DNA of 64,000 bases from Phocaeicola plebeius DSM 17135 (GCF_000187895.1 NZ_DS990130.1:682001-746000), one strand, 5' to 3'. Counted from the first letter of the stretch, positions 23,881 to 33,378 are shown. Numbers and translations: made by a program. Notes: a model not told the origin generated them from the letters alone.

Positions 23881-25038
23881 TTATTTTTCTACTGTAAACT
23901 TGAAGATACAGTGGCTGTGGTAAGTTTGTCCCGGAGCCAGAATAACAGAAGGCCATTGGGGTTTGTTGGGACTGTCAGGATAGTGCTGTGTTTCCAGACA
24001 TACAGATGCACGTTGCGGGTAAGCGATGCCTTTCTTTCCCTTCACTGTTCCGTCCAGAAAGTTTCCGGTATACACTTGAATACCAGGTTCGTCTGTGTAC
24101 ACTTCCAGGCTGATACCTGTGGTCGGGCTGGTTAGTTTGGCTGCCACCTGATTGATGTCACCTTTGGTTTTCAATACCCAGTTATGGTCAAATCCGTTAC
24201 CGAATTTCACTTGTTCGTTAGAGAATTCTGTTACTCCTTCACTGATGGTCTTCGGCGTGTTGAAGTCGAACGGAGTATCTTTTACTGCCATCATTTCACC
24301 TGTTGTCATGAAGGTGCTGTCTACCGGAGTAATACTGTCGGAAGCTACGTAAAGCAGATGATCTGTAGCCGGTTTAGACGGGTCACCATTCAAGTTGAAA
24401 TAAGAGTGGTTAGTCATGTTGATGACTGTTGTCTTATCTGTAGTAGCATCATATTTGATGTCGATGGCATTGTCAGCTGTCAGTGAGTAAGTCACGTTGG
24501 CAGTTACATTTCCTGGGAAGTTATTGTCTCCATCGGGTGATTTCATGGTCAGTACGATGGTGCTGTCGTTGGTTTGGTTGGCTTCGTATACCTGATACTG
24601 CCATCCGGTAGGACCACCGTGCAGACAGTGACCGAAGTTATTGGTAGGAAGCTGGATTTCCTGTCCGTCAATAGTAATTTTTCCTTTGTTGATTCGGTTG
24701 GCATAACGGCCGATGGAAGCTCCGAAGTCACTTGGAATATTCTGATAGTCAGCTATGCTGTCAAAGCCAAGAACCACATCTGTCATCTTTCCATTTTTGT
24801 CGGGAACCATGATTGATACGATTCGTCCTCCGAAATTGGTTACACAAACTTCCATTCCCTGATTGTTCTTCAGGGTGTAAAGTTTGATAGGTTTGGTATT
24901 TTCTGCTGAAACCTCAAAATTAGCAGGGTTCAAGCCTGATAATGTCAGTTCCGGTTGCTGGGCTTGCTTGGAAGCACAACCGCTCAATACTGCAAGGATG
25001 ATACTTGCCCCTAAAAAAGATTTGTTCATGCTTTTCAT
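23881..25038 (-). CDS. galM: Aldose 1-epimerase, predicted lipoprotein
   Basis: 385 residues. Mutarotase interconverting alpha and beta anomers of aldoses. The signal peptide ends at a lipobox (V-L-S-G-C, Cys about residue 21), so it should be lipidated and outside the cytoplasm. Catalytic elements: G-R-Y-A-N-R-I (residues ~110), the His in N-H-S-Y-F-N-L, and the Glu in C-L-E-T-Q-H-Y-P-D-S-P-N. It leads the galM-araR-araD-araA-araB unit, so it probably prepares arabinose for uptake or isomerisation. A candidate AraR operator lies 27-43 bp upstream. A second ATG at 25029 is possible. Confidence 0.93.
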   Translation of the reverse strand: MKSMNKSFLGASIILAVLSGCASKQAQQPELTLSGLNPANFEVSAENTKPIKLYTLKNNQGMEVCVTNFGGRIVSIMVPDKNGKMTDVVLGFDSIADYQNIPSDFGASIGRYANRINKGKITIDGQEIQLPTNNFGHCLHGGPTGWQYQVYEANQTNDSTIVLTMKSPDGDNNFPGNVTANVTYSLTADNAIDIKYDATTDKTTVINMTNHSYFNLNGDPSKPATDHLLYVASDSITPVDSTFMTTGEMMAVKDTPFDFNTPKTISEGVTEFSNEQVKFGNGFDHNWVLKTKGDINQVAAKLTSPTTGISLEVYTDEPGIQVYTGNFLDGTVKGKKGIAYPQRASVCLETQHYPDSPNKPQWPSVILAPGQTYHSHCIFKFTVEK

Positions 25039-25064
25039 ATGAAATTGTTGATGTTTTTATCTAT

Positions 25065-25081
25065 GGTGTAAAAGTAACACT
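25065..25081. promoter_or_regulatory. Candidate AraR operator before galM
   Basis: GGTGTAAAAGTAACACT, an inverted repeat GGTGT-N7-ACACT. On the minus strand it overlaps TACTTTTA, a near match to the -7 box, so binding would block transcription of galM-araR-araD-araA-araB. Confidence 0.6.
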
Positions 25082-25156
25082 TAAAACGATTGCTTGTTCT
25101 TTTTTTCAGATGTTTTTCAACATAGAATGAGTGTTTTTCAGTAGTTTCTATAAAAC

Positions 25157-25197
25157 AATGAAGAGGATATGCAGCTTTTTTACATATCCTCTTCATT
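25157..25197 (-). terminator. Terminator of the arabinose symporter gene
   Basis: Arms aatgaagaggatatg (25157-25171) and catatcctcttcatt (25183-25197) are perfect over 15 bp. It separates the symporter transcript from the galM-led unit. Confidence 0.85.
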
Positions 25198-25217
25198 TAT
25201 AAGTTAGTTTTTATGGA

Positions 25218-26963
25218 TTACCAGAAGTATGCATAGAACAATGCGCAGAGAACTACAACGCCCAATGTGGCAATTACATCCCACATATTCCAGCTTTCGC
25301 GAATAGCTTTCTTGTAGTCGCCAGTGAAAGTGATAGCTGCAATTTGTTCAGATGTCGGTTTGGCAGTAAACATGGATACTACGTACATCATGATAACGAT
25401 GAATACCAGTAACCATACCTCGAAGATAAGCCAGTTAGTCTGCCAGAACCAAGAAGTGCATTCCCAGAACGCTCCGTCCATTACCGCTTTACCAGAGTCG
25501 GTGATTACGTTAGTCAGCAAGCGCAGCATACCGATGAGGAATCCTCCGATAAGTCCCCATTCACCAGCTTTCGGTGTGATACGCTTAGAGAAGATACCCA
25601 GTGTAAATACGGCTACCATGGCAGGAGCAATCAAAGATTGAATATCTTGAAGATAAGAATACAGGTTACCCATGTTCATCATGATAGGCATCCATGCCAA
25701 TCCCAACAGTACGACAACGACTGTAGCTACACGTCCTACCATTACGTAGTGGCTTTCGCTCATACCTTTTTTCATAGGTTTGTAGAAGTCTTCTGTAAAC
25801 AATGTCGCGCAGCTGTTAAAGAATGCAGCCAAAGAAGCTACGAGAGCGCAGATGAAACCGATGGTTACGATACCTTTCACACCTGCAGGCAAGATGTTCT
25901 TTACCATCATGGCAAAAGCACCGTCCGTGTCATGTGTGTTGGTGATGTCCATTACGATGTTGCTGCCGGTTTTCTGTGAGAGTGCGAATGCCACCATACC
26001 CGGAATCAGGAACATGAAAACAGGCAACAGTTTGAAGTAACCGGCTGCGATTGTACCGCGGCGTGCGCGTGCCATAACTTTGCGGTTGTCTTCTCCTTTA
26101 GTCTGTCCGAGCACACGCTGTACGATGTGCTGGTCTGTACACCAGTACCAGAAACCGATGATAGATGCTCCGAGGAATACCACATAACCCGGGAATTGCG
26201 GATACATCGGGTCTGCTGGGTCAGTGTGGAACATGTGAGTTGTTCCGAAACCGTCGTGTGCGGCGTTACAAACGGCCATCATTTGTGACCATCCTTCTGA
26301 GATACTGCCATCGCCAAGCATATTCAAGCCCAGGAATAAAACCAGGAATGAACCGATGATAAGAATAGGGGTCTGGATGGCAGAAAGTGTCATTACCCCT
26401 TTCATACCTCCGAACACAGTGAAGATAGCCGTAATGAAGATAAGGCCAAGTGCTCCCCACCAGAATGGAAGTCCAAGTAAATATTCAAAGAAGATACCAC
26501 CGGTAAATGCAGTAACAGATACTTTTGTCAATACGTAGGCAATCAGTGTAATGATAGATAACCATGAACCAGTACGTTGTGTGTAGCGGAATTTCAGGAA
26601 GTCAGGCATGGTGATAATCTTGCCCATTTTGTTGTTTAATAGCTGATAAAACGGAACGAACAGCCAACCAAGAATCAGGATCATCCATCCCTGCATTTCC
26701 CAGTGTGCCATACCTACACCGTCTTTTGCACCTGTACCGGCCAATCCTACAAGATGCTCAGAACCGATGTTTGCTGCGAAGATGGCAGCACCGATAATGT
26801 ACCAAGGTTCCCCTTTTCCGAAAAGGTAGTCCTGACTGTCGGCACCTTTCATTTTTTCCTGATCTTTCTTTATTGCACGGTAAACAGCCCATACAATAGC
26901 CATGACTCCAACGGCGAGAACCAACCAGTCGAGCCAAATAAATTCAGTTGAATTCCAATTCAT
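25218..26963 (-). CDS. araP: Sodium:solute symporter (SSS family), probable arabinose transporter
   Basis: 581 residues with about 14 hydrophobic segments. SSS-family features: an early unwound region G-A-A-I-F-A-A-N-I-G-S-E-H-L-V-G-L-A, F-L-K-F-R-Y, and W-Y-W-C-T-D-Q-H-I-V-Q-R, all typical of the SGLT-like sugar branch. Inner-membrane Na+-driven uptake. Its position before galM and the araRDAB genes, plus two AGTGT/ACACT palindromes upstream, suggest L-arabinose as substrate. It is transcribed as its own unit with a strong terminator. Confidence 0.88.
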   Translation of the reverse strand: MNWNSTEFIWLDWLVLAVGVMAIVWAVYRAIKKDQEKMKGADSQDYLFGKGEPWYIIGAAIFAANIGSEHLVGLAGTGAKDGVGMAHWEMQGWMILILGWLFVPFYQLLNNKMGKIITMPDFLKFRYTQRTGSWLSIITLIAYVLTKVSVTAFTGGIFFEYLLGLPFWWGALGLIFITAIFTVFGGMKGVMTLSAIQTPILIIGSFLVLFLGLNMLGDGSISEGWSQMMAVCNAAHDGFGTTHMFHTDPADPMYPQFPGYVVFLGASIIGFWYWCTDQHIVQRVLGQTKGEDNRKVMARARRGTIAAGYFKLLPVFMFLIPGMVAFALSQKTGSNIVMDITNTHDTDGAFAMMVKNILPAGVKGIVTIGFICALVASLAAFFNSCATLFTEDFYKPMKKGMSESHYVMVGRVATVVVVLLGLAWMPIMMNMGNLYSYLQDIQSLIAPAMVAVFTLGIFSKRITPKAGEWGLIGGFLIGMLRLLTNVITDSGKAVMDGAFWECTSWFWQTNWLIFEVWLLVFIVIMMYVVSMFTAKPTSEQIAAITFTGDYKKAIRESWNMWDVIATLGVVVLCALFYAYFW

Positions 26964-27035
26964 AATAGTATTATTTTAATTATTTGTGTATTGATTTCTC
27001 GGTTATCAAAAACTGGTTCTATTTCATTTGTTTTT

Positions 27036-27055
27036 CAAAGTGTATTAGTAACACT
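27036..27055. promoter_or_regulatory. Candidate AraR operator and promoter before the symporter
   Basis: AGTGTATTAGTAACACT (27039-27055), an AGTGT-N7-ACACT inverted repeat. On the minus strand it overlaps TACACTTTG (27036-27044), a likely -7 region with TTG 21 bp further upstream. Confidence 0.6.
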
Positions 27056-27079
27056 AATTCGAATGCAATATTACGGATA

Positions 27080-27095
27080 AGTGTAAAATTACACT
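27080..27095. promoter_or_regulatory. Second candidate AraR operator
   Basis: AGTGTAAAATTACACT, AGTGTAA/TTACACT with a 2-bp centre, the most symmetric of the three sites. It lies 24 bp beyond the first, in the space between the symporter and the lyase gene, and could act on either. Confidence 0.6.
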
Positions 27096-27256
27096 AATAA
27101 AAACCCATGTTTTAGAGCATGTTTCCTCCTTTTTTTTCGTCCTCTTTCGTTTTTAACATTTCAGCGGACGACGAAAGTAAAAAACTTCTGTAGACTTTTG
27201 AGTATTTTTACGTGTCCGTTCGTATTAGTATATGTGAAAATAAAAAACTAGAAGAT

Positions 27257-29992
27257 ATGAAAAGACTGATTCTTTTGCTGTGCCTGTCTGTAGTTATAGG
27301 GGCGGTACATGCACAAACCGGGCGGTTAGACTTGAAGCTTCCGCAAGGACATCCCCGCTATCTGACCACACAGGAGGGGAAGAAAGAAACTCAGGAGTTG
27401 ATTAGAAAGGCTCCTTGGGCAAAAGATGTGTATGAGCGGCTTCGGCAGCGGACAGACAAATATGTAGACCGGGGAACGGACTGGCTGTCCTCCCGTTTGC
27501 TGATGTACTGGAACACACATGCTACGGATGTATATATAAAAGGTGAATACTACGATCATGCCGGAGGTGAAAAGGCACCTGCTCCTACAGTGGTGTTTAC
27601 CGGTGCACGCAGCCATGCTACCAATTACAATCGTCCACGCCTGGAAAATCTGAAGCCTTATCAGGAAGATGCCAGAGGATTGTATCTGTCCAACAAAACC
27701 TTGAAAGGAAATCCTTACGAGTGGGTGAGCATCAGTAAAACCGGAAGAATGATTGAGAGCATCAATAATGAAATCGTAGGTATAGCCCGTGATGCGGCAT
27801 TCCTCTGGTGGCTGACCGGCGAACAGCAGTATGCTACGGCGGCTGCTTCCGTCTTTGATGTGTACATGACAGGTCTGTACTATCGTAATGTGCCCGTCGA
27901 TTTGAATTACGGTCACCAGCAGACGCTCGTAGGAATGACTTCCTTTGAGGTGATTCATGAAGATGTCATTAACTCGTTGGTGCCGCTTTATGATTTCCTT
28001 TATGCATATCTGCAGAAAGAAAAGCCGGAAAAGATGACCATCTATGCCGATGCTTTCAAGAAATGTGCCGATAACATCATTGCCAACGGAGTGCCTCACA
28101 ACAACTGGAACCTGCTGCAGGCGCATTATATCATGAATATAGCCCTGATTCTGGAAGATGATGCAAAGTATGCCGACAGCAAAGGGCGCCAGTATTATAT
28201 CGATTATCTGGTGAACCAGTCATCCATTCGTCAGTGGTCATTGAAAAAACTGGCCGATTACGGGTTTGATGCGGCCACGGGAATCTGGGCAGAATGCCCT
28301 GGCTACAGCAGTGTGGTGGTAGGCGACTATGCCAGTTTTGTCAGCTTGTTCGATGAGAATCTGGGCATGGACCTTACCAAGGAGATTCCGGTACTTCCGA
28401 AAGCTGTAGAAGCTATGCCGCAATACCTTTTCCCGAACCGTATGGTCTGTGGGTTTGGCGATACGCATCCTTCCACACTGCGGACTGATATTTTCCGTTA
28501 TATGATTCAGAATGCCCGTACTCATGGAAAGTCTGAAGAAGAACGAAAGTTTACGGCCATGCTGAAACTGTTCGATCCGTCTTCTTCTCTTCCGGTGGCA
28601 GAAAGAGGTAAAGCACCGGTAGCTATCACTTCTTTCTTTGCTGGGAAACCACTCGTATTGGATGAAAAAGTGAAGGCAGGCAAGATTGATGACTATGTAA
28701 CTCCAACTTTCTATGCTCCGAATGTGAGCTGGTTGGCACAGCGTAATGGTATGAACCCTCGTCATAGTCTGATGGTGTCACTGAACGGCAGTGAAGGTAA
28801 TCACATGCACGCCAATGGCATCAGTATGGAACTGTATGGCAAGGGCTACGTGCTCGGGCCGGATGCCGGTATCGGAAAAACCTTGTATCAGGGGCTGGAT
28901 TACTTGGAATACTACAGTCAGTTCCCTTCGCATAACACGGTTTGTGTGGACGGTATCTCTTCTTATCCCGTCATGAAGAGCAACCATTCCTTTAAGTTGC
29001 GTGCCTTGTATCCTGCGGCTGGCGAACAGATTCCTTATCAGCCGATTTCTTATAGTGAGGTCTATTTCCGCGAACCGGAAACTTTTGCCGACCAGACCCG
29101 TCTTAACGGAATTGTCAACGTAGGCGATTCTGCAGGTTATTATATCGATATATTCCGTAGCCGGAAAGTAGAAGGCGGCGACAAGATGCACGACTATTTT
29201 TATCACAACTTAGGACAGCACATGACATTGACAGCAGCCGACGGAAGTGAACTCGGACTTCAACCCACTCAGGAACTGGCCTTTGCCGGAGGTCATCTGT
29301 ATGCCTATTCCTATATTTATAATAAGAAACGGGCGGTAACAAGCAAGAACGTGAAGGCCGGATTCACTATCCAGATGCCCGACAAGGACGATATTACGAT
29401 GAATCTTTGGATGAAAGGGGAGGAAGGACGCGAAGTCTTTTCGGCGCTGAGTCCCATGACGGAAGGGTTGAGCCGCATCAAGGATATGCCGTATTCCATT
29501 AAGGACCAGCCAACACTTACTTTCGTGGCACGTCAGAAAGGGGAAGCCTGGAACCGTCCTTTCGTAGCGGTGTATGAACCTTCTACCGTAAATGAACCTT
29601 CTTGCATTTCGTCGGTCGATTATCCTCAGGTAGAAAGCGAACAGAAGGGTAGTCATGTTGGTATCCGTGTCGTACTGACCAATGGAAATATTGACTGGAT
29701 TCTATCGTCGGATGAGAAAACACACCATTGTGCGTTAGAAAAATTACAAGCTTGTGCAGGGTATGCCTTGTGCCGTCAGTCTGCAGAAGGAGAGACTCTT
29801 CAAGCCTTCTTGGGCAACGGTACGCAGTTGGAAACAAAGGGAGTAAGCATTCGTACGGATTTACCGGCCAATGTATTGCTGCTGAAGCAGAATGGAAAAT
29901 GGATGTACACGGCTACGGCCCCTTGTCGGGTAATTGTAGGGAAGAAAAAATACACACTTTCAGTTGCTAACGTATTGACAGTCTTGAGGTAA
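27257..29992 (+). CDS. Heparinase II/III-family polysaccharide lyase-like protein
   Basis: About 911 residues with a signal peptide ending G-A-V-H-A-Q. Residues ~30-400 are the alpha/alpha-toroid alginate-lyase-like domain (R-K-A-P-W-A-K-D-V-Y, S-R-L-L-M-Y-W, N-N-W-N-L-L-Q-A-H). Residues ~490-760 are the heparinase II/III C-terminal beta-sandwich, with G-S-E-G-N-H-M-H-A-N-G-I-S-M-E-L and G-P-D-A-G-I-G, which carries likely catalytic His. Such enzymes cut uronic-acid-containing polysaccharides by beta-elimination. Export to periplasm or surface. It precedes the kinase-less regulator and the SusC/D locus and is probably part of the same polysaccharide system. Substrate not predictable. Confidence 0.85.
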   Translation: MKRLILLLCLSVVIGAVHAQTGRLDLKLPQGHPRYLTTQEGKKETQELIRKAPWAKDVYERLRQRTDKYVDRGTDWLSSRLLMYWNTHATDVYIKGEYYDHAGGEKAPAPTVVFTGARSHATNYNRPRLENLKPYQEDARGLYLSNKTLKGNPYEWVSISKTGRMIESINNEIVGIARDAAFLWWLTGEQQYATAAASVFDVYMTGLYYRNVPVDLNYGHQQTLVGMTSFEVIHEDVINSLVPLYDFLYAYLQKEKPEKMTIYADAFKKCADNIIANGVPHNNWNLLQAHYIMNIALILEDDAKYADSKGRQYYIDYLVNQSSIRQWSLKKLADYGFDAATGIWAECPGYSSVVVGDYASFVSLFDENLGMDLTKEIPVLPKAVEAMPQYLFPNRMVCGFGDTHPSTLRTDIFRYMIQNARTHGKSEEERKFTAMLKLFDPSSSLPVAERGKAPVAITSFFAGKPLVLDEKVKAGKIDDYVTPTFYAPNVSWLAQRNGMNPRHSLMVSLNGSEGNHMHANGISMELYGKGYVLGPDAGIGKTLYQGLDYLEYYSQFPSHNTVCVDGISSYPVMKSNHSFKLRALYPAAGEQIPYQPISYSEVYFREPETFADQTRLNGIVNVGDSAGYYIDIFRSRKVEGGDKMHDYFYHNLGQHMTLTAADGSELGLQPTQELAFAGGHLYAYSYIYNKKRAVTSKNVKAGFTIQMPDKDDITMNLWMKGEEGREVFSALSPMTEGLSRIKDMPYSIKDQPTLTFVARQKGEAWNRPFVAVYEPSTVNEPSCISSVDYPQVESEQKGSHVGIRVVLTNGNIDWILSSDEKTHHCALEKLQACAGYALCRQSAEGETLQAFLGNGTQLETKGVSIRTDLPANVLLLKQNGKWMYTATAPCRVIVGKKKYTLSVANVLTVLR

Positions 29993-30291
29993 TCTGATAA
30001 ACGCTTAGGAGATAAGCAGGAAACCGCTTGTCGTTTACTATGTTTCCCGAGGCAGAAATGTAGGGTTCCTTTACGGAGAACCTAGGTTTCTGCTTCGGGA
30101 AACGTTTGGCTTACGCGGGAGAAACCTAAAATATGCGAGCGGATATTTCTTTCTATGTGGTTGAGTTCTGGTATTTTTATCGCTTGCCGATATGAACAGG
30201 TGTATCATGGAGCTTGTTTTTTTATACTGACTTGATGGAATATAGACAGAATCTGTGTACTTTTGCTTATAAAACGAAGCATGAACTGGAA
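29993..30291. other. Intergenic region with a strong hairpin and alternative stem
   Basis: 299 bp. Stem 30042-30058 with 30087-30103 (17 bp, one G.U) encloses a smaller stem. The segment aggtttct (30084-30091) can instead pair with agaaacct (30120-30127), excluding part of the first stem. It probably ends the lyase transcript; the regulator promoter lies later at 30258. Confidence 0.65.
30258..30265 (+). promoter_or_regulatory. -7 box of the membrane regulator gene
   Basis: TACTTTTG, a full TAnnTTTG match, 26 bp before the ATG at 30292. A CTTG at 30231-30234 is a weak -33 with a 23-bp spacer. Confidence 0.6.
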
Positions 30292-33195
30292 ATGAAAAGA
30301 TATCTGACATATATATTGTTGCTTTTGTTAACCTGTCTGTGTGTACCTCAGGTGGAGGCAGCTTCTTCGGTATTTCGTAACTTGTCCGTATCCGACGGAC
30401 TCCCTGATTTGGTTATCAATGTCATTTACAAGGATTCAAAAGGTTATGTGTGGATGGGTACCAACACCTCGGTGGAACGTTTTGACGGCATACGCCTGGA
30501 GCATTACATGGTGGAAGGCAGCAATGAAAACCTGAAGCGGGTGTTTGCCTTGATGGAAATGCCGGGTAATGAGCTATGGGTAGGTACCGGCATGGGACTT
30601 TTCCGCTTGGCTGAGGGGGCTGAGAAACTTGAACGACTAGCTCCTGAAATGATTACGAGCGGAGTGCATGCTTTCTGCAAGGTGGGCGATGTGCTTTATG
30701 TGGGAACAGAAAAGGGCTTGTACGTCTATAAGAATGGCGTTTTTGCCCATGTACTGGTCGATAAGAATGTTTTCTCAAAAGCTAATTTTGTCACAGGCAT
30801 ATCAGAAGGAGACAGTGGTGTGCTATGGCTTTCTACAATGGGAGGACTGAAATCTCTGTGTTTGTCCGACCAGAAAGTGGTTTCTTTTCCAGACGAACTG
30901 GGAAAGAAAGGACAAAATCTTTCCTATTATAACATTACGCGTATAGGCTCGAAAGTCTTTATGGGTACAATGACCGACGGACTTGTGGCTTTCGATACCT
31001 TGTCTAAAAGCTTTTTGCATTACCTGGATGTGGGTTGCGGTGTGATTTCTTCTTTGTCTAGTGATGGAAAAGACTTGCTTTATGTAGGGACAGACGGAAA
31101 TGGGGTGCATTTTATTTCCGTGAGCCGCCAGAGTGTGGTCCGTTCATTTCGTCACGACCGTGATGCCGATAGTCAGATTCGCTCCAACTCAGTGTACTCG
31201 GTATTGGTGGACCGCGACGGGCTGTTGTGGATTGGCTTCTATCAGTTGGGAGTAGACTATACTTTGTTTCAAAGTGACCTCTTCTCGACTTATAAATATG
31301 AAAACCTGTTTGATTCACGGGATATGGCCGTCAGGACCATTGCTTTTCATGGAAGCCAGAAGCTGATAGGCTCGCGCGACGGGTTTGTGTGTATAGATGA
31401 GGCCGACGGACGCTTCCGGAGTTTTAAGTCTCCCCGCCTGCGTGCTTCTATCATCGTGTCAAGCTGCTATTTCAACGGGAAATACTACATCGGCACGTAT
31501 GGAGGAGGAATGTATGTGCTGGATGCTTCTACACTGGAATTACATGATTTTGATGTAGCTTCTGAACCTTTTTTGCACGGACATATATTTGTGATTCGTC
31601 CGGACAACCGGGGAAACTTGTGGATAGGTACTTCTGCCGGACTTTATTGTTTTCGCGACGGGAAAATTGTGCGTCACTACACGAGCGACAGTTCCAAACT
31701 TCCTGAAGGAAACGTGTATGAAATTTATTTTGATTCATCGCATAAGGGATGGATTTGTACGGAGACTGGTATCTGTATCTGGGATCCCTCTTCCGAAAGT
31801 CTGAAGAACGACGTGTTCCCGGAAGGATTTGTACACAAAGAAAAAATCCGCATGATTTATGAGACCTCCGATCATCAACTTTATTTCTTGCCCGATAAAG
31901 GAGAACTTTTTGTATCCGACCTTACCATGAATCATTTTAACCGACTCGCCCCAGGTACCTTGCTCGACGGGAAGTCCCTGATGGCTGTAGTAGAGGACTC
32001 GGAGGGATGGTTGTGGGTAGCCACCAATAAAGGAATGTATCGTTTCGACAAGAAAAACCAGGTAGTTCCCTTTAATTTTGCCGATGGTATTCCCAGTCTG
32101 ATTTTTATCAACTGTATTCCCATCAAAGACGAAGAAGGTAACTTCTGGTTTGGTAATTCCAGGGGACTGGTGCGTTTGAACGGAAAAGAAATGGACATGC
32201 TTCCCAGTCGTTATGTAATCTCCTTGTCAGATGTACTGGTCAACGGTAAGAGCATGCAACGGCAGCTTACAGAAGAAAAGGGGCATTATTCACTCACATT
32301 GGAGAATTCTCAGAAAAGTGTGACCATTCAGTTCTCTGCTTTAACTTATAGTGATCCCAACAGTCTGATGTATGAATATAAATTAGGAGAGGAAGGAGAA
32401 TGGATTTCTTTGATGGGAAAATCGGAAGTTTCTTTATATGATTTGCCTTCTGGGGTCACTTCCTTCATTATCCGTCAGATTGGTTATCCTGATTCTGCCA
32501 TGACGCTGGATATTTGCATTCCGAATCGTTCCTGGTTGCACGGGTTGTACCTATTTATTATAATAGCTTTGGTGGTGGCTGGTGTATATATATACCGTCG
32601 TTGTCTGTTGCGCGTCGTATGGTCTGTATTGCGCAAACTGAATGGCATTAATGATACCGAAATGCCGGTAGTCATAGAGACAGAAAAGACGGAAAAAGAG
32701 CCTGAAGAAACCTCTCAGGAAGTCGAAATTGCGCAGGAAGAAGTGTTGGAGAGGCCAACAATGCCGAAACCTGAGAAAAAGTCAACATCTTCCACTGAGG
32801 ATAAATACCGGACGAATAAAGTCAGTCCGGAAGAGTGTAAGCGACTTTTCCGTTTGCTGGAGCAGGAAATGAAGCGCAACAAACCCTATCGCAATCCGAA
32901 CCTTAAAGTGGCAGACCTTGCCGTAGCAATAGGCACAACTTCTCACTCACTTTCATATCTCTTTAACCAGTATTTGGAGAAGAATTATTATGATTACATC
33001 AACGAATATCGTGTAGAAGAATTCAAGTCGCTTATCCTGAAAGATGAGTACGCAAAATATACTCTGACGGCCATGGCAGAACTTTGTGGTTTCAGTTCGC
33101 GCGCCTCGTTCTTCCGCACATTTAAGAAACTGGCAGGAATAACTCCGAACGAATACATCAAACAAGTCTCAGGTGAGCATCGTCCGGTAGATTGA
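30292..33195 (+). CDS. Membrane-bound sensor with AraC-type DNA-binding domain, no kinase
   Basis: About 967 residues. A signal peptide (L-L-L-L-L-T-C-L-C-V-P-Q-V-E-A) leads into ~680 residues of Reg_prop-type beta-propeller repeats (repeated D-x-x-G-x-L-W-I-G-T, for example D-R-D-G-L-L-W-I-G). A Y_Y_Y-type Ig domain follows, then one membrane helix (residues ~750-772, G-L-Y-L-F-I-I-I-A-L-V-V-A-G-V-Y-I). After an acidic ~75-residue linker comes an AraC helix-turn-helix (about 865-960, L-K-V-A-D-L-A-V-A-I-G, A-E-L-C-G-F-S-S-R-A-S-F-F-R-T-F). The histidine kinase and receiver of ordinary hybrid two-component sensors are absent. It likely senses a glycan fragment in the periplasm and acts on DNA from the membrane. 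Confidence 0.85.
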   Translation: MKRYLTYILLLLLTCLCVPQVEAASSVFRNLSVSDGLPDLVINVIYKDSKGYVWMGTNTSVERFDGIRLEHYMVEGSNENLKRVFALMEMPGNELWVGTGMGLFRLAEGAEKLERLAPEMITSGVHAFCKVGDVLYVGTEKGLYVYKNGVFAHVLVDKNVFSKANFVTGISEGDSGVLWLSTMGGLKSLCLSDQKVVSFPDELGKKGQNLSYYNITRIGSKVFMGTMTDGLVAFDTLSKSFLHYLDVGCGVISSLSSDGKDLLYVGTDGNGVHFISVSRQSVVRSFRHDRDADSQIRSNSVYSVLVDRDGLLWIGFYQLGVDYTLFQSDLFSTYKYENLFDSRDMAVRTIAFHGSQKLIGSRDGFVCIDEADGRFRSFKSPRLRASIIVSSCYFNGKYYIGTYGGGMYVLDASTLELHDFDVASEPFLHGHIFVIRPDNRGNLWIGTSAGLYCFRDGKIVRHYTSDSSKLPEGNVYEIYFDSSHKGWICTETGICIWDPSSESLKNDVFPEGFVHKEKIRMIYETSDHQLYFLPDKGELFVSDLTMNHFNRLAPGTLLDGKSLMAVVEDSEGWLWVATNKGMYRFDKKNQVVPFNFADGIPSLIFINCIPIKDEEGNFWFGNSRGLVRLNGKEMDMLPSRYVISLSDVLVNGKSMQRQLTEEKGHYSLTLENSQKSVTIQFSALTYSDPNSLMYEYKLGEEGEWISLMGKSEVSLYDLPSGVTSFIIRQIGYPDSAMTLDICIPNRSWLHGLYLFIIIALVVAGVYIYRRCLLRVVWSVLRKLNGINDTEMPVVIETEKTEKEPEETSQEVEIAQEEVLERPTMPKPEKKSTSSTEDKYRTNKVSPEECKRLFRLLEQEMKRNKPYRNPNLKVADLAVAIGTTSHSLSYLFNQYLEKNYYDYINEYRVEEFKSLILKDEYAKYTLTAMAELCGFSSRASFFRTFKKLAGITPNEYIKQVSGEHRPVD

Positions 33196-33221
33196 CGGAC
33201 TTTTTAGTGTCAAAATAGTGA

Positions 33222-33282
33222 AAAACATCCTGTACGTAAGTGTCAAATAATAATTTGAGACTCTCGTGCGGGATGTTTTATT
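33222..33282 (+). terminator. Hairpin after the membrane regulator
   Basis: Arms aaaacatcctgtacg (33222-33236) and cgtgcgggatgtttt (33265-33279) pair with G.U substitutions. An inner stem tgtcaaat/atttgaga extends it, and T-rich sequence follows. Confidence 0.7.
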
Positions 33283-33378
33283 TCGTTGTGAATCAATTGT
33301 TTGTGTAGAAACTAGTCTTGCATGATAAGGTGAGATTTATTCCATGTTACATTTGTTTTAGTTTTTTGGGATTGTAGA

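Noticed and set aside
27216..27232. cgtattagta sequence resembling half of an AraR palindrome
   Set aside because: Only one arm fits; no ACACT partner at the right distance.
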